The position numbers were made by a program, and so were the translations under genes. Positions 7,031 to 14,574 of a stretch of DNA of 48,986 bases are shown piece by piece. The notes under the pieces were generated by a model. That model had not been told where the DNA came from. It did not search any database and saw nothing but the letters and a program-made list of their open reading frames with translations. Origin of the DNA: a virus. The stretch lies in IMG/VR virus record IMGVR_UViG_3300034523_000118, positions 1-48,986 of that record; one strand, written 5' to 3'. Position 1 is the first letter of the stretch. Each line of letters begins with the position of its first letter.

Positions 7031-7073
7031 TTTGCATATCATCCCATCAGCCCCCCACAGGCCCTGCTATTGC

Positions 7074-7310
7074 TTAAACCTTACTTCGCTCAATCCGCCC
7101 CGCCTTCACCTCATCCCCATACCCCACCAACCGATCCTCCGCAGCCTGCATAACCTGGCAGATTCTGATCACAGCCTGGGCGTCATGCTCGTTTCTGGCC
7201 TGGCGCAGTCGTTCGGCAATGCGCATCAGTTCTACTGCTGACCATTTCAGGTCATTGGCCAGGTCTTGGAGCTCGCGGCGCAGCTGTTGGTTGGTTTTAG
7301 TAAGAGTCAT
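7074..7310 (-). CDS. Small coiled-coil-like protein, 78 aa
   Basis: An almost wholly helical, charged protein (TNQQLRRELQDLANDLKWSA, MRIAERLRQARNEHDAQAVI), likely a short coiled coil. I recognise no family. It lies 14 bp downstream of the secreted-protein gene and in the same direction as cI, so it is probably in the repressor operon and expressed in the lysogen. No strong ribosome-binding site is visible before the ATG at 7310. 6983-7073 is intergenic and holds the promoter described for the next gene. Confidence 0.6.
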   Translation of the reverse strand: MTLTKTNQQLRRELQDLANDLKWSAVELMRIAERLRQARNEHDAQAVIRICQVMQAAEDRLVGYGDEVKAGRIERSKV

Positions 7311-7324
7311 GGTAGGGGCTCAGC

Positions 7325-7657
7325 CTATCTGCAAGCTTCTGCGCCGACGTAATCGGCGATGGAGCCGGACACAATGGGACCCATCCGAAGATCAGGCTGG
7401 GAGGACTTCATCTGCTCCAAGGTTTCCCCGGTACCAAGATACTTCACTGTGCGATCTGCACAGTTGTAGAGACGGCGAGAAAAGGAGGTGCCACTTGATC
7501 CGACGCGCTTCGTAGTGATCGTACGCTCTTTGCCCGAGGTATCCCGGGCCAAGATGGTGTAGGTGGCCTTAGAGTCGGACGGCACGTGCAGATTTGCGGC
7601 CTGAGAAACCGCGGGGATCAGAGCTAAGGCCAAAAAGGCCGTAATCATTCGCGACAT
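7325..7657 (-). CDS. Secreted (periplasmic) prophage protein, 110 aa
   Basis: The N-terminus MSRMITAFLALALIPAVSQA is a typical Sec signal peptide, with cleavage likely after SQA. The mature part (about 90 aa) is strand-rich and contains two cysteines (YNCADRTVKY and the C-terminal EACR) that could form a disulphide. Start chosen at 7657 because AAGGAAAAGAT precedes it. The location between cI and the KilA-N-like gene suggests expression in the lysogen and a lysogenic-conversion or exclusion function at the envelope. No family recognised. Confidence 0.65.
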   Translation of the reverse strand: MSRMITAFLALALIPAVSQAANLHVPSDSKATYTILARDTSGKERTITTKRVGSSGTSFSRRLYNCADRTVKYLGTGETLEQMKSSQPDLRMGPIVSGSIADYVGAEACR

Positions 7658-7741
7658 ATCTTTTCCTTGATGGCGGTAATGGTCTCTGTCTAGCACTGCT
7701 CGCTAAATCCTTGCCAATGAACCGGAGGATGTTTCTATGGT

Positions 7742-8584
7742 TCACACCAGGTGAGCATTCCACACTAGTAGCACCCTGGCCTGGATGTAGGTTTCATCAA
7801 CCCGGATGTCCTCGGGCGGATGATTCGTGTTGTCCGAGATCATCTTGAAATGGTCGCGACCCTTCTTCTGCAGGCGCTTGATGTACTGATGGCCCTGGTG
7901 GGAGAAGTAGTAGATCCCGTCGCCCACGAACTCACGGATGCTGATGTCAACGACCAACGGGTCACGGCTCTTGATGGTTGGTGCCATGGACTGACCGACA
8001 CCCGTTATGAGCTTCAGATGAAAATGCTCTTTGAACTCGACCCCCATCTCTCGCAGGTGAGTAGGGCTGACGCGGATGTCCTGCAGCATTTCAGGGAAGT
8101 CGTGAGCTACTTCACCATCGCCCATTGCTCCGCGCACATCGTAGTGAGCAATCCACACCTCATCGCCGACCAGGCCTGGGCGAACGAAGTCGACGGCAAT
8201 GACATTGGAAGCGGCTTGCTCGGCAGACTTTTCCTCAATGGCTTCGGCGATTTTCTGCCGAGCATCCAGAGAAAGGCCCTTGCCATGCTTTGCGAGCATC
8301 TGCCTAACGATCTCGGCAGTAGATAGGTTTTTGCGGCCCTGGGCTTCAGGCTCGGCCTCACCTAAAGGTTCGTAGCCTCGCAACTGATCTGTGGTGATTC
8401 CAAAAAAATCTGCAAGAGGTCGCACCTGCTTGTCAGTCGGCTCTTTGATCCCTTTTGGGCCCTGCGGCTTGAGAATTCGGGAAATGGTCGACTGCCCGAC
8501 GCTTGTCCGGCTCGACAGCTCAATCTGGGTGATGCCGTCTCTGGCCATCAGTTGAGCAAGGATTTTATCTATCGATTTATGCAT
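7742..8584 (-). CDS. cI: CI-type phage repressor (HTH + S24 peptidase)
   Basis: The repressor keeps the prophage silent by binding operators at PL and PR, and is inactivated by RecA-stimulated self-cleavage. The 280-aa protein has an XRE-type HTH (about 8-45: GITQIELSSRTSVGQSTISR), a linker, and a LexA-like S24 domain with the catalytic serine at about 199 (GVGQSMAPT) and lysine at about 236 (YIKRLQ). I do not see the canonical Ala-Gly cleavage pair; cleavage may use a related site near RGAMGDG (151-157). The ATG at 8584 lies inside an operator-like 12-mer, suggesting direct autoregulation. GGGAGG lies 13 nt upstream of the start, slightly far. Confidence 0.93.
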   Translation of the reverse strand: MHKSIDKILAQLMARDGITQIELSSRTSVGQSTISRILKPQGPKGIKEPTDKQVRPLADFFGITTDQLRGYEPLGEAEPEAQGRKNLSTAEIVRQMLAKHGKGLSLDARQKIAEAIEEKSAEQAASNVIAVDFVRPGLVGDEVWIAHYDVRGAMGDGEVAHDFPEMLQDIRVSPTHLREMGVEFKEHFHLKLITGVGQSMAPTIKSRDPLVVDISIREFVGDGIYYFSHQGHQYIKRLQKKGRDHFKMISDNTNHPPEDIRVDETYIQARVLLVWNAHLV

Positions 8585-8654
8585 AGGTGCAATGCTGCCT
8601 CCCAGCAGTGCATAGAGCAATACAGCGGATCGTTGACAGTTATGCACCAGTGCA
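8580..8654. promoter_or_regulatory. OR operators (three sites)
   Basis: 8643-8654 is the exact TGCACCAGTGCA found at OL. 8601-8612 (CCCAGCAGTGCA) matches it at 9 of 12 positions. 8580-8591 (TGCATAGGTGCA) matches the reverse orientation at 10 of 12 and overlaps the cI start codon. Centres are 42 and 21 bp apart, whole helical turns, as expected for cooperative dimers on one face. Confidence 0.7.
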
Positions 8655-8661
8655 TGATGAT
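8633..8661 (+). promoter_or_regulatory. PR-like rightward early promoter
   Basis: A consensus TTGACA at 8633-8638 is followed after 17 nt by GATGAT (8656-8661). The best operator occupies the spacer, so binding would block RNA polymerase. It reads into the cro-like gene at 8687 and the replication operon. Confidence 0.7.
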
Positions 8662-8686
8662 GTGCATATCTACACAGGAGGCAGCC

Positions 8687-8908
8687 ATGAGCGCTACCGA
8701 TCTTCCGAAAAAACTGGATGCATTGCTCGGCTCTGGCATGACCTACAAGGCCATTGCAGAGCGAGCCAAATGCGACATCTCGACAGTCTTCCGCATTCGC
8801 AATGGACAGATCAGCAACCCGAGCTACCTAGCCGGGACTGCGATAGACCAAATGCACGGTGAGCTGATCGAGAGTGGCAAGCACAGCCCAAAGCAATCCG
8901 TCGCCTAA
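8687..8908 (+). CDS. cro: Cro-like regulator, 73 aa
   Basis: A small helix-turn-helix protein divergent from cI, as Cro is in lambdoid phages. Residues about 15-45 (GSGMTYKAIAERAKCDISTV, FRIRNGQISNPS) form the HTH. The start at 8687 is fixed by AGGAGG 5 nt upstream; longer in-frame readings run back through the operator region and are rejected. It should bind the same operators as CI and favour lytic growth. Sequence divergence means the Cro role rests on position and size as much as on similarity. Confidence 0.8.
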   Translation: MSATDLPKKLDALLGSGMTYKAIAERAKCDISTVFRIRNGQISNPSYLAGTAIDQMHGELIESGKHSPKQSVA

Positions 8909-9081
8909 CCCGTTCCAACTGCAAGGAGAAGTACCCGTTTGGCCTGTGAAAGCGGTAGCCCGATATTGAATGGAAGGGTTTAGGTCTCGACTGGTCGTGA
9001 ATCGAATTATCCGCGAGCTGGCACTGAGCCAGTAGATGACCGAAACACCTGCGAATCCATCCAGTAGTCGAATCGCAGGCG

Positions 9082-9105
9082 AAAAAAAACCGCCTGGCAG
9101 GGCGG
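9082..9105. terminator. Terminator between cro and replication genes (tR1-like)
   Basis: An A8 run precedes CCGCC...GGCGG (stem around 9090-9105), followed by CTTCTCT. It is strong on the minus strand (T8) and weaker on the plus strand, where it sits where tR1 is in lambda. 8909-9081 holds no gene that I can support. Confidence 0.55.
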
Positions 9106-9134
9106 CTTCTCTACAACAAACATCGAGGTCGATT

Positions 9135-9323
9135 ATGCACTCTGCAATGGATGCAAGCAACAGCGCGCCCGTAGCCATTTTGCACCAGAAAGCTTTCCAC
9201 AAATCCGCCGCCCTCAACGCAGCGCGGATGATCCGACACCAGTACGCGCCTGCGTCCAAGCATGCATTTCGCGCCGAGTGCGTGGAGCACCTGCGCGCGT
9301 CCCTGTGCGAGACCCAGCCATGA
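9135..9323 (+). CDS. Small early protein, 62 aa
   Basis: Start chosen at 9135, with GAGG 6 nt upstream. The peptide is Ala/His/Arg-rich and helical (HQKAFHKSAALNAARMIRHQ, YAPASKHAFRAECVEHLR). Its stop overlaps the start of the O-like gene as ATGA, so the two are coupled. It occupies the position of small CII-like or accessory early genes, but I see no HTH and recognise no family. Confidence 0.55.
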   Translation: MHSAMDASNSAPVAILHQKAFHKSAALNAARMIRHQYAPASKHAFRAECVEHLRASLCETQP

Positions 9324-10042
9324 GCACGATCATCATGACGGCTTGTTGGCCACTCCAGGGCATGAGTCCGGCCCAGAAGTCCGTGCTGATATCCCTCGCC
9401 GACAACTCAAACGACGACGGCGTCTGCTGGCCTTCGGTGGCTCGTATCGTAGAGCGAACCTGCCTGTCCGAGCGTGCCGTACGCAACGCCTTGCGCTGGT
9501 TGGAGCAGTCTGGAGTGTTGTCTGCTCACCATCGAACAGGCCGTTCCACCTGGTACACCGTGAGCCCATCCAACTACAACCCCGGCACCACGTGCCCCCC
9601 GGCAGCAGATGCCGGAGCACCCCGGCAGGAAATGCCCCCCACCCCGGCACTAGATGCCCCTCACCCCGGCACCACGTGCCCCCAGAACCGTAAAGGAACC
9701 ATCAAGGAACCGTCAGGAGATACCGCGGGCATGCGCGGGGCGTTGAATTCGGTACCAGTCGATCAGATCGTCGGCCTGTTCAACGAACTGCTGCCAACTC
9801 TGCCGAGCGTGGTTCTGATCAACAAAGACCGCTCAGCAAAGATCAAGGCGCGTTGGGCGGAAAGTCCCGTCCACCAGGACCTTGAGTTCTGGCGTGATTT
9901 CTTCACCATCGTTGCCAGCAGTGATTTCCTGATGGGCAAGATCGACGGCAGGAATGGTGTCAAACCCTTCCGGGCGACGTTCGACTGGCTGATTGCCCCT
10001 TCGAACTTCGTGAAGGTGGTCGAGGGCAATTACCATGCGTGA
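9320..10042 (+). CDS. O-like replication protein with HTH domain
   Basis: The 240-aa protein is expected to open the phage origin and recruit the DnaB helicase encoded next to it. Residues about 15-75 are a winged helix-turn-helix of the HTH_36 kind (MSPAQKSVLISLADNSNDDG, VCWPSVARIVERTCLSERAV, ALRWLEQSGVL). A Pro-rich repetitive middle follows (about 90-130), where codons for PGTTCPP-like motifs recur at 9592-9680. Lambda's origin lies inside the O gene, so this repetitive stretch is worth considering as origin iterons. The C-terminal domain has WRDFFTIVASSDFLMGK and FRATFDWLI, typical of O-like proteins. It overlaps dnaB by 8 bp. Confidence 0.8.
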   Translation: MSTIIMTACWPLQGMSPAQKSVLISLADNSNDDGVCWPSVARIVERTCLSERAVRNALRWLEQSGVLSAHHRTGRSTWYTVSPSNYNPGTTCPPAADAGAPRQEMPPTPALDAPHPGTTCPQNRKGTIKEPSGDTAGMRGALNSVPVDQIVGLFNELLPTLPSVVLINKDRSAKIKARWAESPVHQDLEFWRDFFTIVASSDFLMGKIDGRNGVKPFRATFDWLIAPSNFVKVVEGNYHA

Positions 10043-11414
10043 GCCCTACAACCTCGAGGCTGAACACAGCCTGCTCGGCGCCATGCTCCTCCGCCCGGAA
10101 CTGATCGACGTTCTCTCCGACGATCTATCGGCGGAGTCGTTCTACTTCGCTGACAATGCCGAAGTCTTCCGAGGGATTATGTCGGTGCGCTCCACGGGTC
10201 GCTCCGTGGACTTCCTGACTGTGGCCGATCACTTGGGCACGTTGTCCTCAGGTGATAGCGCCCTGGCGTATTGCGCTGAGATCGCTAAGAACACCCCAAG
10301 CGTTGCCAACGCAGGCGAGTATGCCCGGATCGTCAGGGAGCGCGCCGTGGAGCGGGCTCTGTATGACCTGAGTGACCGAACGCTGGAGATCGCCCAGAGT
10401 GGGGGTGACATCCAGGACAAGATCGCGGCCGTGCAGGCAGCTGCCATGGCGATCGACACTGGCACCGATGGTGATGAGATCGTCAAGGCTGGTGATCTGA
10501 TGGCCGAGCAGCTGGAGGTCTGGCAGGAGAGGCATGACCGCCTGGCACGCGGTGAGACGTTGATTGGCCTGTCCACCGGCTTGGTTGACCTTGACGAGAA
10601 ACTGGGTGGCCTGCAGCCGGAGCAGTTGATCGTTGTGGCCGGAAGGCCTGCAATGGGCAAAACCACGCTCGCCATGGGGTTTGTGCTGGACGCTGCGGTT
10701 CGCCAGAAGAAGTCAGCCTTGGTCGTCAGTCTGGAAATGAGCAGGGCCCAGCTCATTGATCGAGCCACTGCGGCAGAAGGGAAGATTCCGCTCAACCTCA
10801 TCAAAAACGGTTCTGCCTGCCAGTCCCACGGGGCGGAACTGTGCGCGGCAGTCGGCAAGATCCAGCACGCAAACCTGTTCATCGCAGACCGCGCCGGCGC
10901 CACGGTAGGCCGCATTCGCTCGATGGCTCGCCGACACAAGATGCGCTATGGGCTCGACATCCTGATGATCGATTATCTTCAGCTGATGGAAGGCGAGGGT
11001 GGCAATCGCACTGAAGAGGTCAGCGGCATAAGTCGCGGATGCAAGTTGCTTGCACGCGAGCTCGGCATTCCTGTTGTGCTGCTCAGCCAGCTATCTCGCA
11101 AGTGCGAGGAGCGCCCAAACAAGCGCCCGGTGCCCTCTGATCTTCGTGAGTCGGGCGCAATTGAGCAGGACGCAGACGTGATCCTGTTCGTCTACCGCGA
11201 TGAGGTTTACCACGAAGACAGCGAGCTCAAAGGCATCGCCGAAATCATCGTAGGGAAAGGTCGTGACATTGAAACCGGAACCGTACGCGCGGCGTTCTTG
11301 GGACAGTTCAACCGTTTCGAAAGCCTCTCTGCGAGCTGGCAGCCTCCCGCCAAAGCGCCTGCGCCCGAGCGATCCCTGAGATCTCGCTATGCCCAACGAG
11401 GAGCCGCTGCATGA
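10035..11414 (+). CDS. dnaB: DnaB-type replicative helicase
   Basis: A hexameric 5'-3' helicase that unwinds the replication fork. The 459-aa length is typical. The N-terminal domain (about 1-100, starting YNLEAEHSLLGAMLL) is followed by a linker helix and a RecA-like ATPase core with Walker A GRPAMGKTT (203-211), the RxxLDR-like region, Walker B ILMIDYLQLM, and the conserved SQLSRKCEERPNKRPVPSDL segment. Having its own DnaB makes the phage independent of lambda P-like loading of host DnaB. Translation is coupled to the O-like gene by an 8-bp overlap. Confidence 0.95.
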   Translation: MREPYNLEAEHSLLGAMLLRPELIDVLSDDLSAESFYFADNAEVFRGIMSVRSTGRSVDFLTVADHLGTLSSGDSALAYCAEIAKNTPSVANAGEYARIVRERAVERALYDLSDRTLEIAQSGGDIQDKIAAVQAAAMAIDTGTDGDEIVKAGDLMAEQLEVWQERHDRLARGETLIGLSTGLVDLDEKLGGLQPEQLIVVAGRPAMGKTTLAMGFVLDAAVRQKKSALVVSLEMSRAQLIDRATAAEGKIPLNLIKNGSACQSHGAELCAAVGKIQHANLFIADRAGATVGRIRSMARRHKMRYGLDILMIDYLQLMEGEGGNRTEEVSGISRGCKLLARELGIPVVLLSQLSRKCEERPNKRPVPSDLRESGAIEQDADVILFVYRDEVYHEDSELKGIAEIIVGKGRDIETGTVRAAFLGQFNRFESLSASWQPPAKAPAPERSLRSRYAQRGAAA

Positions 11415-11629
11415 CTGACCCAATGCACCTGCCGCCCAAGCTTCCCGAGTATCGATGGGCGCTGTATTGCCGCAGCGACCTGCTGGATCTTGCCCACGAG
11501 CCAGCCCAACCGATGGCGCTGTATCGCGACGAGCAGGCAGCTCGTAGCCATGGCCAGTGCATGTGGCCTAACACCTTCCGCGTCATAGATCTTCATGGAG
11601 AAGACAGCCCATGCGGCAATCAAAACTAA
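11411..11629 (+). CDS. Hypothetical early protein, 72 aa
   Basis: It begins in an ATGA overlap with dnaB and ends 19 bp inside the next gene. The peptide contains EYRWALYCRSDLLDLAHEPA and CMWPNTFRVIDL, suggesting a small alpha/beta fold. It is not recognised, but the coupled overlaps at both ends support it as a real gene of the nin-like region. Confidence 0.65.
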   Translation: MTDPMHLPPKLPEYRWALYCRSDLLDLAHEPAQPMALYRDEQAARSHGQCMWPNTFRVIDLHGEDSPCGNQN

Positions 11630-11907
11630 CCATGGCCGCACGCGGCCGCGAATGCCAGGTGCGTATCCCTGGCGTATGCAATGGCAATCCCGAGACCACC
11701 GTCCTTGCGCACTACCGCTTGGCCGGCACCTGCGGAGTCGGCAAGAAGCCGCACGACCTGCAAGGCGCCTGGTCCTGCAGCGCCTGCCACGACGCTTGTG
11801 ACGGGCGCAGCCGCGCCGTGGATCGCGACACCGCCCGCCAGTATCACGCAGAGGGCGTGATGCGCACCCAGGCCCAGTTGATCAGCGAGGGGGTTCTCGT
11901 CGCATGA
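11611..11907 (+). CDS. DUF1364 (YbcO-like) nuclease
   Basis: The 98-aa protein closely follows the YbcO family of lambdoid nin regions: AARGRECQVRIPGVCNGNPE, then VLAHYRLAG and the motif WSCSACHDACDGRS. YbcO folds as an HNH-type zinc-binding nuclease. The cysteine pairs and HD of CSACHDACD are the likely metal site. Start at 11611 (MRQSKLTMAARG); translation is coupled to the VRR-NUC gene by ATGA. It is probably involved in processing recombination or replication intermediates. Confidence 0.85.
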   Translation: MRQSKLTMAARGRECQVRIPGVCNGNPETTVLAHYRLAGTCGVGKKPHDLQGAWSCSACHDACDGRSRAVDRDTARQYHAEGVMRTQAQLISEGVLVA

Positions 11908-12329
11908 GCGCCGCTGCCATTCGTTCGCAAAAAACCAAGAAGCCTAGGGCAAAGCGTGTCGAGCGCGAGGGGCTCGAACAGGCTGCCCTGATGCAAGAGG
12001 TCGAGCTTCGATATCCCGAGGTTTTTGTGCACCTGCATCACATCCCAAACGGCGGTTTCCGAGGCATGGCTGAAGGCAAGAGACTCAAGGCCCAAGGTGT
12101 GAAGGCGGGTATTCCTGACCTGCAACTGACTATGGCTCGCGGTGGATATTTCGGCCTATTCATCGAATTCAAGGCAACAGTCAATCCTGCGGATGTCTCG
12201 CTCAGCCAGCAGGCTTGCATCGGTCGCCTGAACGCGCAAGGTTACTTGGCCGTGGTGTGCCGAGGTCAGTTCGACGCCATGGAATGCCTGCGCGCTTACC
12301 TGATGCTGCCAGCAACGGTGGCCGCATGA
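11904..12329 (+). CDS. VRR-NUC domain nuclease
   Basis: VRR-NUC proteins are PD-(D/E)XK-type nucleases that often cleave branched DNA. The 141-aa protein shows PNGGFRGMAEGKRLKAQGVK, AGIPDLQLTMARGGYFGLFI and EFKA, giving the catalytic IPD and E-x-K residues. The lysine/arginine-rich N-terminus may bind DNA. Phage stand-alone VRR-NUC proteins probably take the place of Holliday-junction resolvases such as RusA in nin regions. It overlaps both neighbours as ATGA. Confidence 0.88.
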   Translation: MSAAAIRSQKTKKPRAKRVEREGLEQAALMQEVELRYPEVFVHLHHIPNGGFRGMAEGKRLKAQGVKAGIPDLQLTMARGGYFGLFIEFKATVNPADVSLSQQACIGRLNAQGYLAVVCRGQFDAMECLRAYLMLPATVAA

Positions 12330-13624
12330 CTGCAACTCGGGAGGTGAAGTTGAGCGAGGCCGAGGTGCGCCGGCAGGCCGCTGACAAATCGGTGCGCGAC
12401 CTGCGCGACCCGCGGCACCCCGGCCTGTACCTGCGCTTCTGGAGCAACCGCGAGCGCGGCACCTGGCACCTGGTGCGCGGCAAGAAGTGGGTGCCGGTCG
12501 CCCGCTGGCCGGAACTGAGCGTTTCGGCGGTGATTGCCGAGTTGCCCGCGCTGCGTCAGCGCCTGCTGCGTGAGCCGGCTACAGCACTTGTGGTTTCGGG
12601 CATGGCTACCGTGGGCCAGCTGCTCGACTGGTACGCCGGCCGGATGGCGCTCGACCGTTCGCTGTCTGCAAAGCGCAAAGCCGCCGCCCGCTCCGCCATC
12701 GGGCAGCACCTTCGCCCATGCCTGGGCGATCTTCCAGTCAAGTACGTGACCGCCGAGCTGATCGACAAGCACCTGATCTGGCCAGCCCAGGCCAAGCTAT
12801 CGCTGTCCTATCTACGGCAGATGTTCGGCATGCTGCTGACCGCCTTCCGCCAAGCCTTTAAGCTGGAGATGATCGACAGCAATCCCTTGGCCGGGGTGCG
12901 CTTCAGTGACTTCACCAAGGCGAGAATCGCCCCCAAGGCAGCCCGCCTGCGTGGTGTGCACCTGCCCGAGCTGATGCAGCAATTGACTCAGGCATTCGAG
13001 GCGACCCCGACCGACGCCATGCTGGCCCTGATGATGCTGGCCCACGGCACCCGAATCGGCGAAACCCGCATGGCCCGCTGGAGTGACGTGACCCTGGCTG
13101 CCGCCGAGTGGTTCATTCCCGCAGCTCACACCAAGACCCGCACCGAGCACCGCCTGCCACTGACCGCTCAGCTCACGGCGTTGCTGATCCGGTACCGAGC
13201 GATTCAGCGGGCACAGGGTTATGAGGGCGCCTACTTGTTTCCGAACCGTCGTGGCCACTGCCTGAGCGAGACCCAGGCGAGCATGGTGTTCACCCGACTG
13301 GGGCAGGGCGAGTGGACCAGCCACGACCTGCGCAAGGTGTCCCGCACCACCTGGACAGACCTCGGCATCGACGGCCACATCGGCGAGATGCTGCTGAACC
13401 ACACGCTGGGCAAGATCGCTAGCACCTACATCCACACGCAGGCCATGGAGCAGCGCAAGTTGGCTCTGGAGAAGTGGCATGCGTGGCTTGACCGGATCGG
13501 ATTCACCGCCATCCACGGCCTTAAAGAGGCCTTATTTGAAATCCCGCAGAATTCGCCACAAGCCAACGGCGGCGAGGCCTCGGGCGACCTTAGCGAATTA
13601 GTTATTAGCGAGGATTCGAAGTGA
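12326..13624 (+). CDS. int: Tyrosine recombinase (phage integrase)
   Basis: The 432-aa protein carries the full catalytic set: Arg243 (GTRIGE), Lys270 (HTKTRTEHRLPL), His333 and Arg336 (TSHDLRKV), His359 (LLNHTLG) and the nucleophile Tyr368 (STYIHT). An N-terminal arm-binding region (about 1-80) and a core-binding domain (about 90-190) precede the catalytic domain. It should integrate and excise the phage at the tRNA-Cys site. Oddly, it lies 36 kb from attR, between replication and late genes, so it would be expressed with the early-right operon unless it has its own control. A decision on integration through PR rather than PL would be unusual. Confidence 0.93.
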   Translation: MTATREVKLSEAEVRRQAADKSVRDLRDPRHPGLYLRFWSNRERGTWHLVRGKKWVPVARWPELSVSAVIAELPALRQRLLREPATALVVSGMATVGQLLDWYAGRMALDRSLSAKRKAAARSAIGQHLRPCLGDLPVKYVTAELIDKHLIWPAQAKLSLSYLRQMFGMLLTAFRQAFKLEMIDSNPLAGVRFSDFTKARIAPKAARLRGVHLPELMQQLTQAFEATPTDAMLALMMLAHGTRIGETRMARWSDVTLAAAEWFIPAAHTKTRTEHRLPLTAQLTALLIRYRAIQRAQGYEGAYLFPNRRGHCLSETQASMVFTRLGQGEWTSHDLRKVSRTTWTDLGIDGHIGEMLLNHTLGKIASTYIHTQAMEQRKLALEKWHAWLDRIGFTAIHGLKEALFEIPQNSPQANGGEASGDLSELVISEDSK

Positions 13625-13908
13625 GCAATAGCGACAAAATCCGCGCCGAGTTCGAGCGCCGCTTCCCGGTTCCGGATGGCATCAAATGGGACCCGGCTGT
13701 TGGCGACTACATCGTGACTTGCAAGGGCTGTTGGACGGCTGCCGAAGAAACGGTCTTTCAGGCTCGCCGGGAGGGCTGGTGGGCATCCCGTGAAGCGCTG
13801 CACGTCACCAACCCGTTCCCCGTCCAGATGGGCGACCCGGACGCGGCCTGGGCGCGAGAGGTGGCCGAAAAGTCGCTGCGGGCCCAGGGCCTGAAGGTGG
13901 TTGGCTGA
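13621..13908 (+). CDS. Hypothetical protein, 95 aa
   Basis: It starts with GTG overlapping the integrase stop (GTGA) with AGGA upstream. The peptide has PVPDGIKWDPAVGDYIVTCK, a Trp-rich middle (EGWWASREALHV) and a basic C-terminal helix. No family recognised. The tight coupling to int and to the next gene supports it as real. It may be an integration accessory, but there is no direct evidence for this. Confidence 0.65.
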   Translation: MSNSDKIRAEFERRFPVPDGIKWDPAVGDYIVTCKGCWTAAEETVFQARREGWWASREALHVTNPFPVQMGDPDAAWAREVAEKSLRAQGLKVVG

Positions 13909-14222
13909 TGAAGAAACACGGCCCAGCCTTCAAGAAGGCCGTGATCGAGCTGGACAAATGTCCTTTGTGCCGTGGGAGAGCGGTCACTCAGGGCGTGTTT
14001 CACGAACTGCCATGTGACCACTGCAACGCCTCTGGCTGGGTAGCGGCTGTAACTGGCGAGGCCTTGGCCCTGGATGAACTGGTGACCCAGCTCAGCCTGA
14101 AGCTTCAGGCCGCGAACCGGCAGATCGAGCAGTTGAAGAACCCTCGGGCCACCGGCCCGGGTGCGCAGTATCAGGAAGGCAACCGGCGCGGCGCCGGAGG
14201 CACCAACTACACCGGGGATTAG
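13908..14222 (+). CDS. DnaJ-like zinc-ribbon protein
   Basis: The N-terminal part contains CPLCRGRAV and CDHCNASGW, a pair of CxxC motifs 18 residues apart with flanking glycines, as in one DnaJ zinc-finger module. The C-terminus is a short helix followed by a Gly/Arg-rich tail. Such proteins are common just before Q genes in lambdoid phages, where they are often annotated as zinc-finger or NinF/NinG-like. The role is unknown. The start overlaps the previous stop as TGATG. Confidence 0.7.
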   Translation: MKKHGPAFKKAVIELDKCPLCRGRAVTQGVFHELPCDHCNASGWVAAVTGEALALDELVTQLSLKLQAANRQIEQLKNPRATGPGAQYQEGNRRGAGGTNYTGD

Positions 14223-14232
14223 GGGGAAGGAC

Positions 14233-14574
14233 ATGAGCAATGTAGAGAAGTCGGCCGAGTATCTGCTGGAGCACTGGGGGCGCTGGGTAGTGCTTGGCTC
14301 TGGCGTTTCGTGCTGCGCATCGCGGGAAAACACTATCCTCGATCCGATGATTACGGACGATGACGCGCTGTTCATTGATCGCCTGGTCGGGCGGCTGAAC
14401 AAGCGCTACCCCGAGTGCGGCCAGGTCATCATCAAGTACTACACCTCCCGCGACACTTCGCTCAGGGATGTTGGCAAGAAGCTAGGCTTTGGCGAGGAGA
14501 AGACCCGGCAGTTGTGGAAGGCAGGCGTGGCCTGGATCGACGGCGCGATTGATATTCGTCGTGAAGCCGCTTGA
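14233..14574 (+). CDS. Q: Q-type late antiterminator
   Basis: The 113-aa protein matches the short Q antiterminator family (phage 82 / HK022 type): YLLEHWGRWVVLGSGVSCCA, DDDALFIDRLVGRL, YPECGQVIIKYYTSRDTSLR, and the HTH-like DVGKKLGFGEEKTRQLWKAG. Q loads onto RNA polymerase at the late promoter and lets it read through terminators. The ATG at 14233 has GGGGGAAGGA upstream; the longer in-frame start at 14161 is rejected. A PR'-like promoter directly at its end and tandem terminators beyond the next gene complete the expected Q circuit. Confidence 0.88.
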   Translation: MSNVEKSAEYLLEHWGRWVVLGSGVSCCASRENTILDPMITDDDALFIDRLVGRLNKRYPECGQVIIKYYTSRDTSLRDVGKKLGFGEEKTRQLWKAGVAWIDGAIDIRREAA

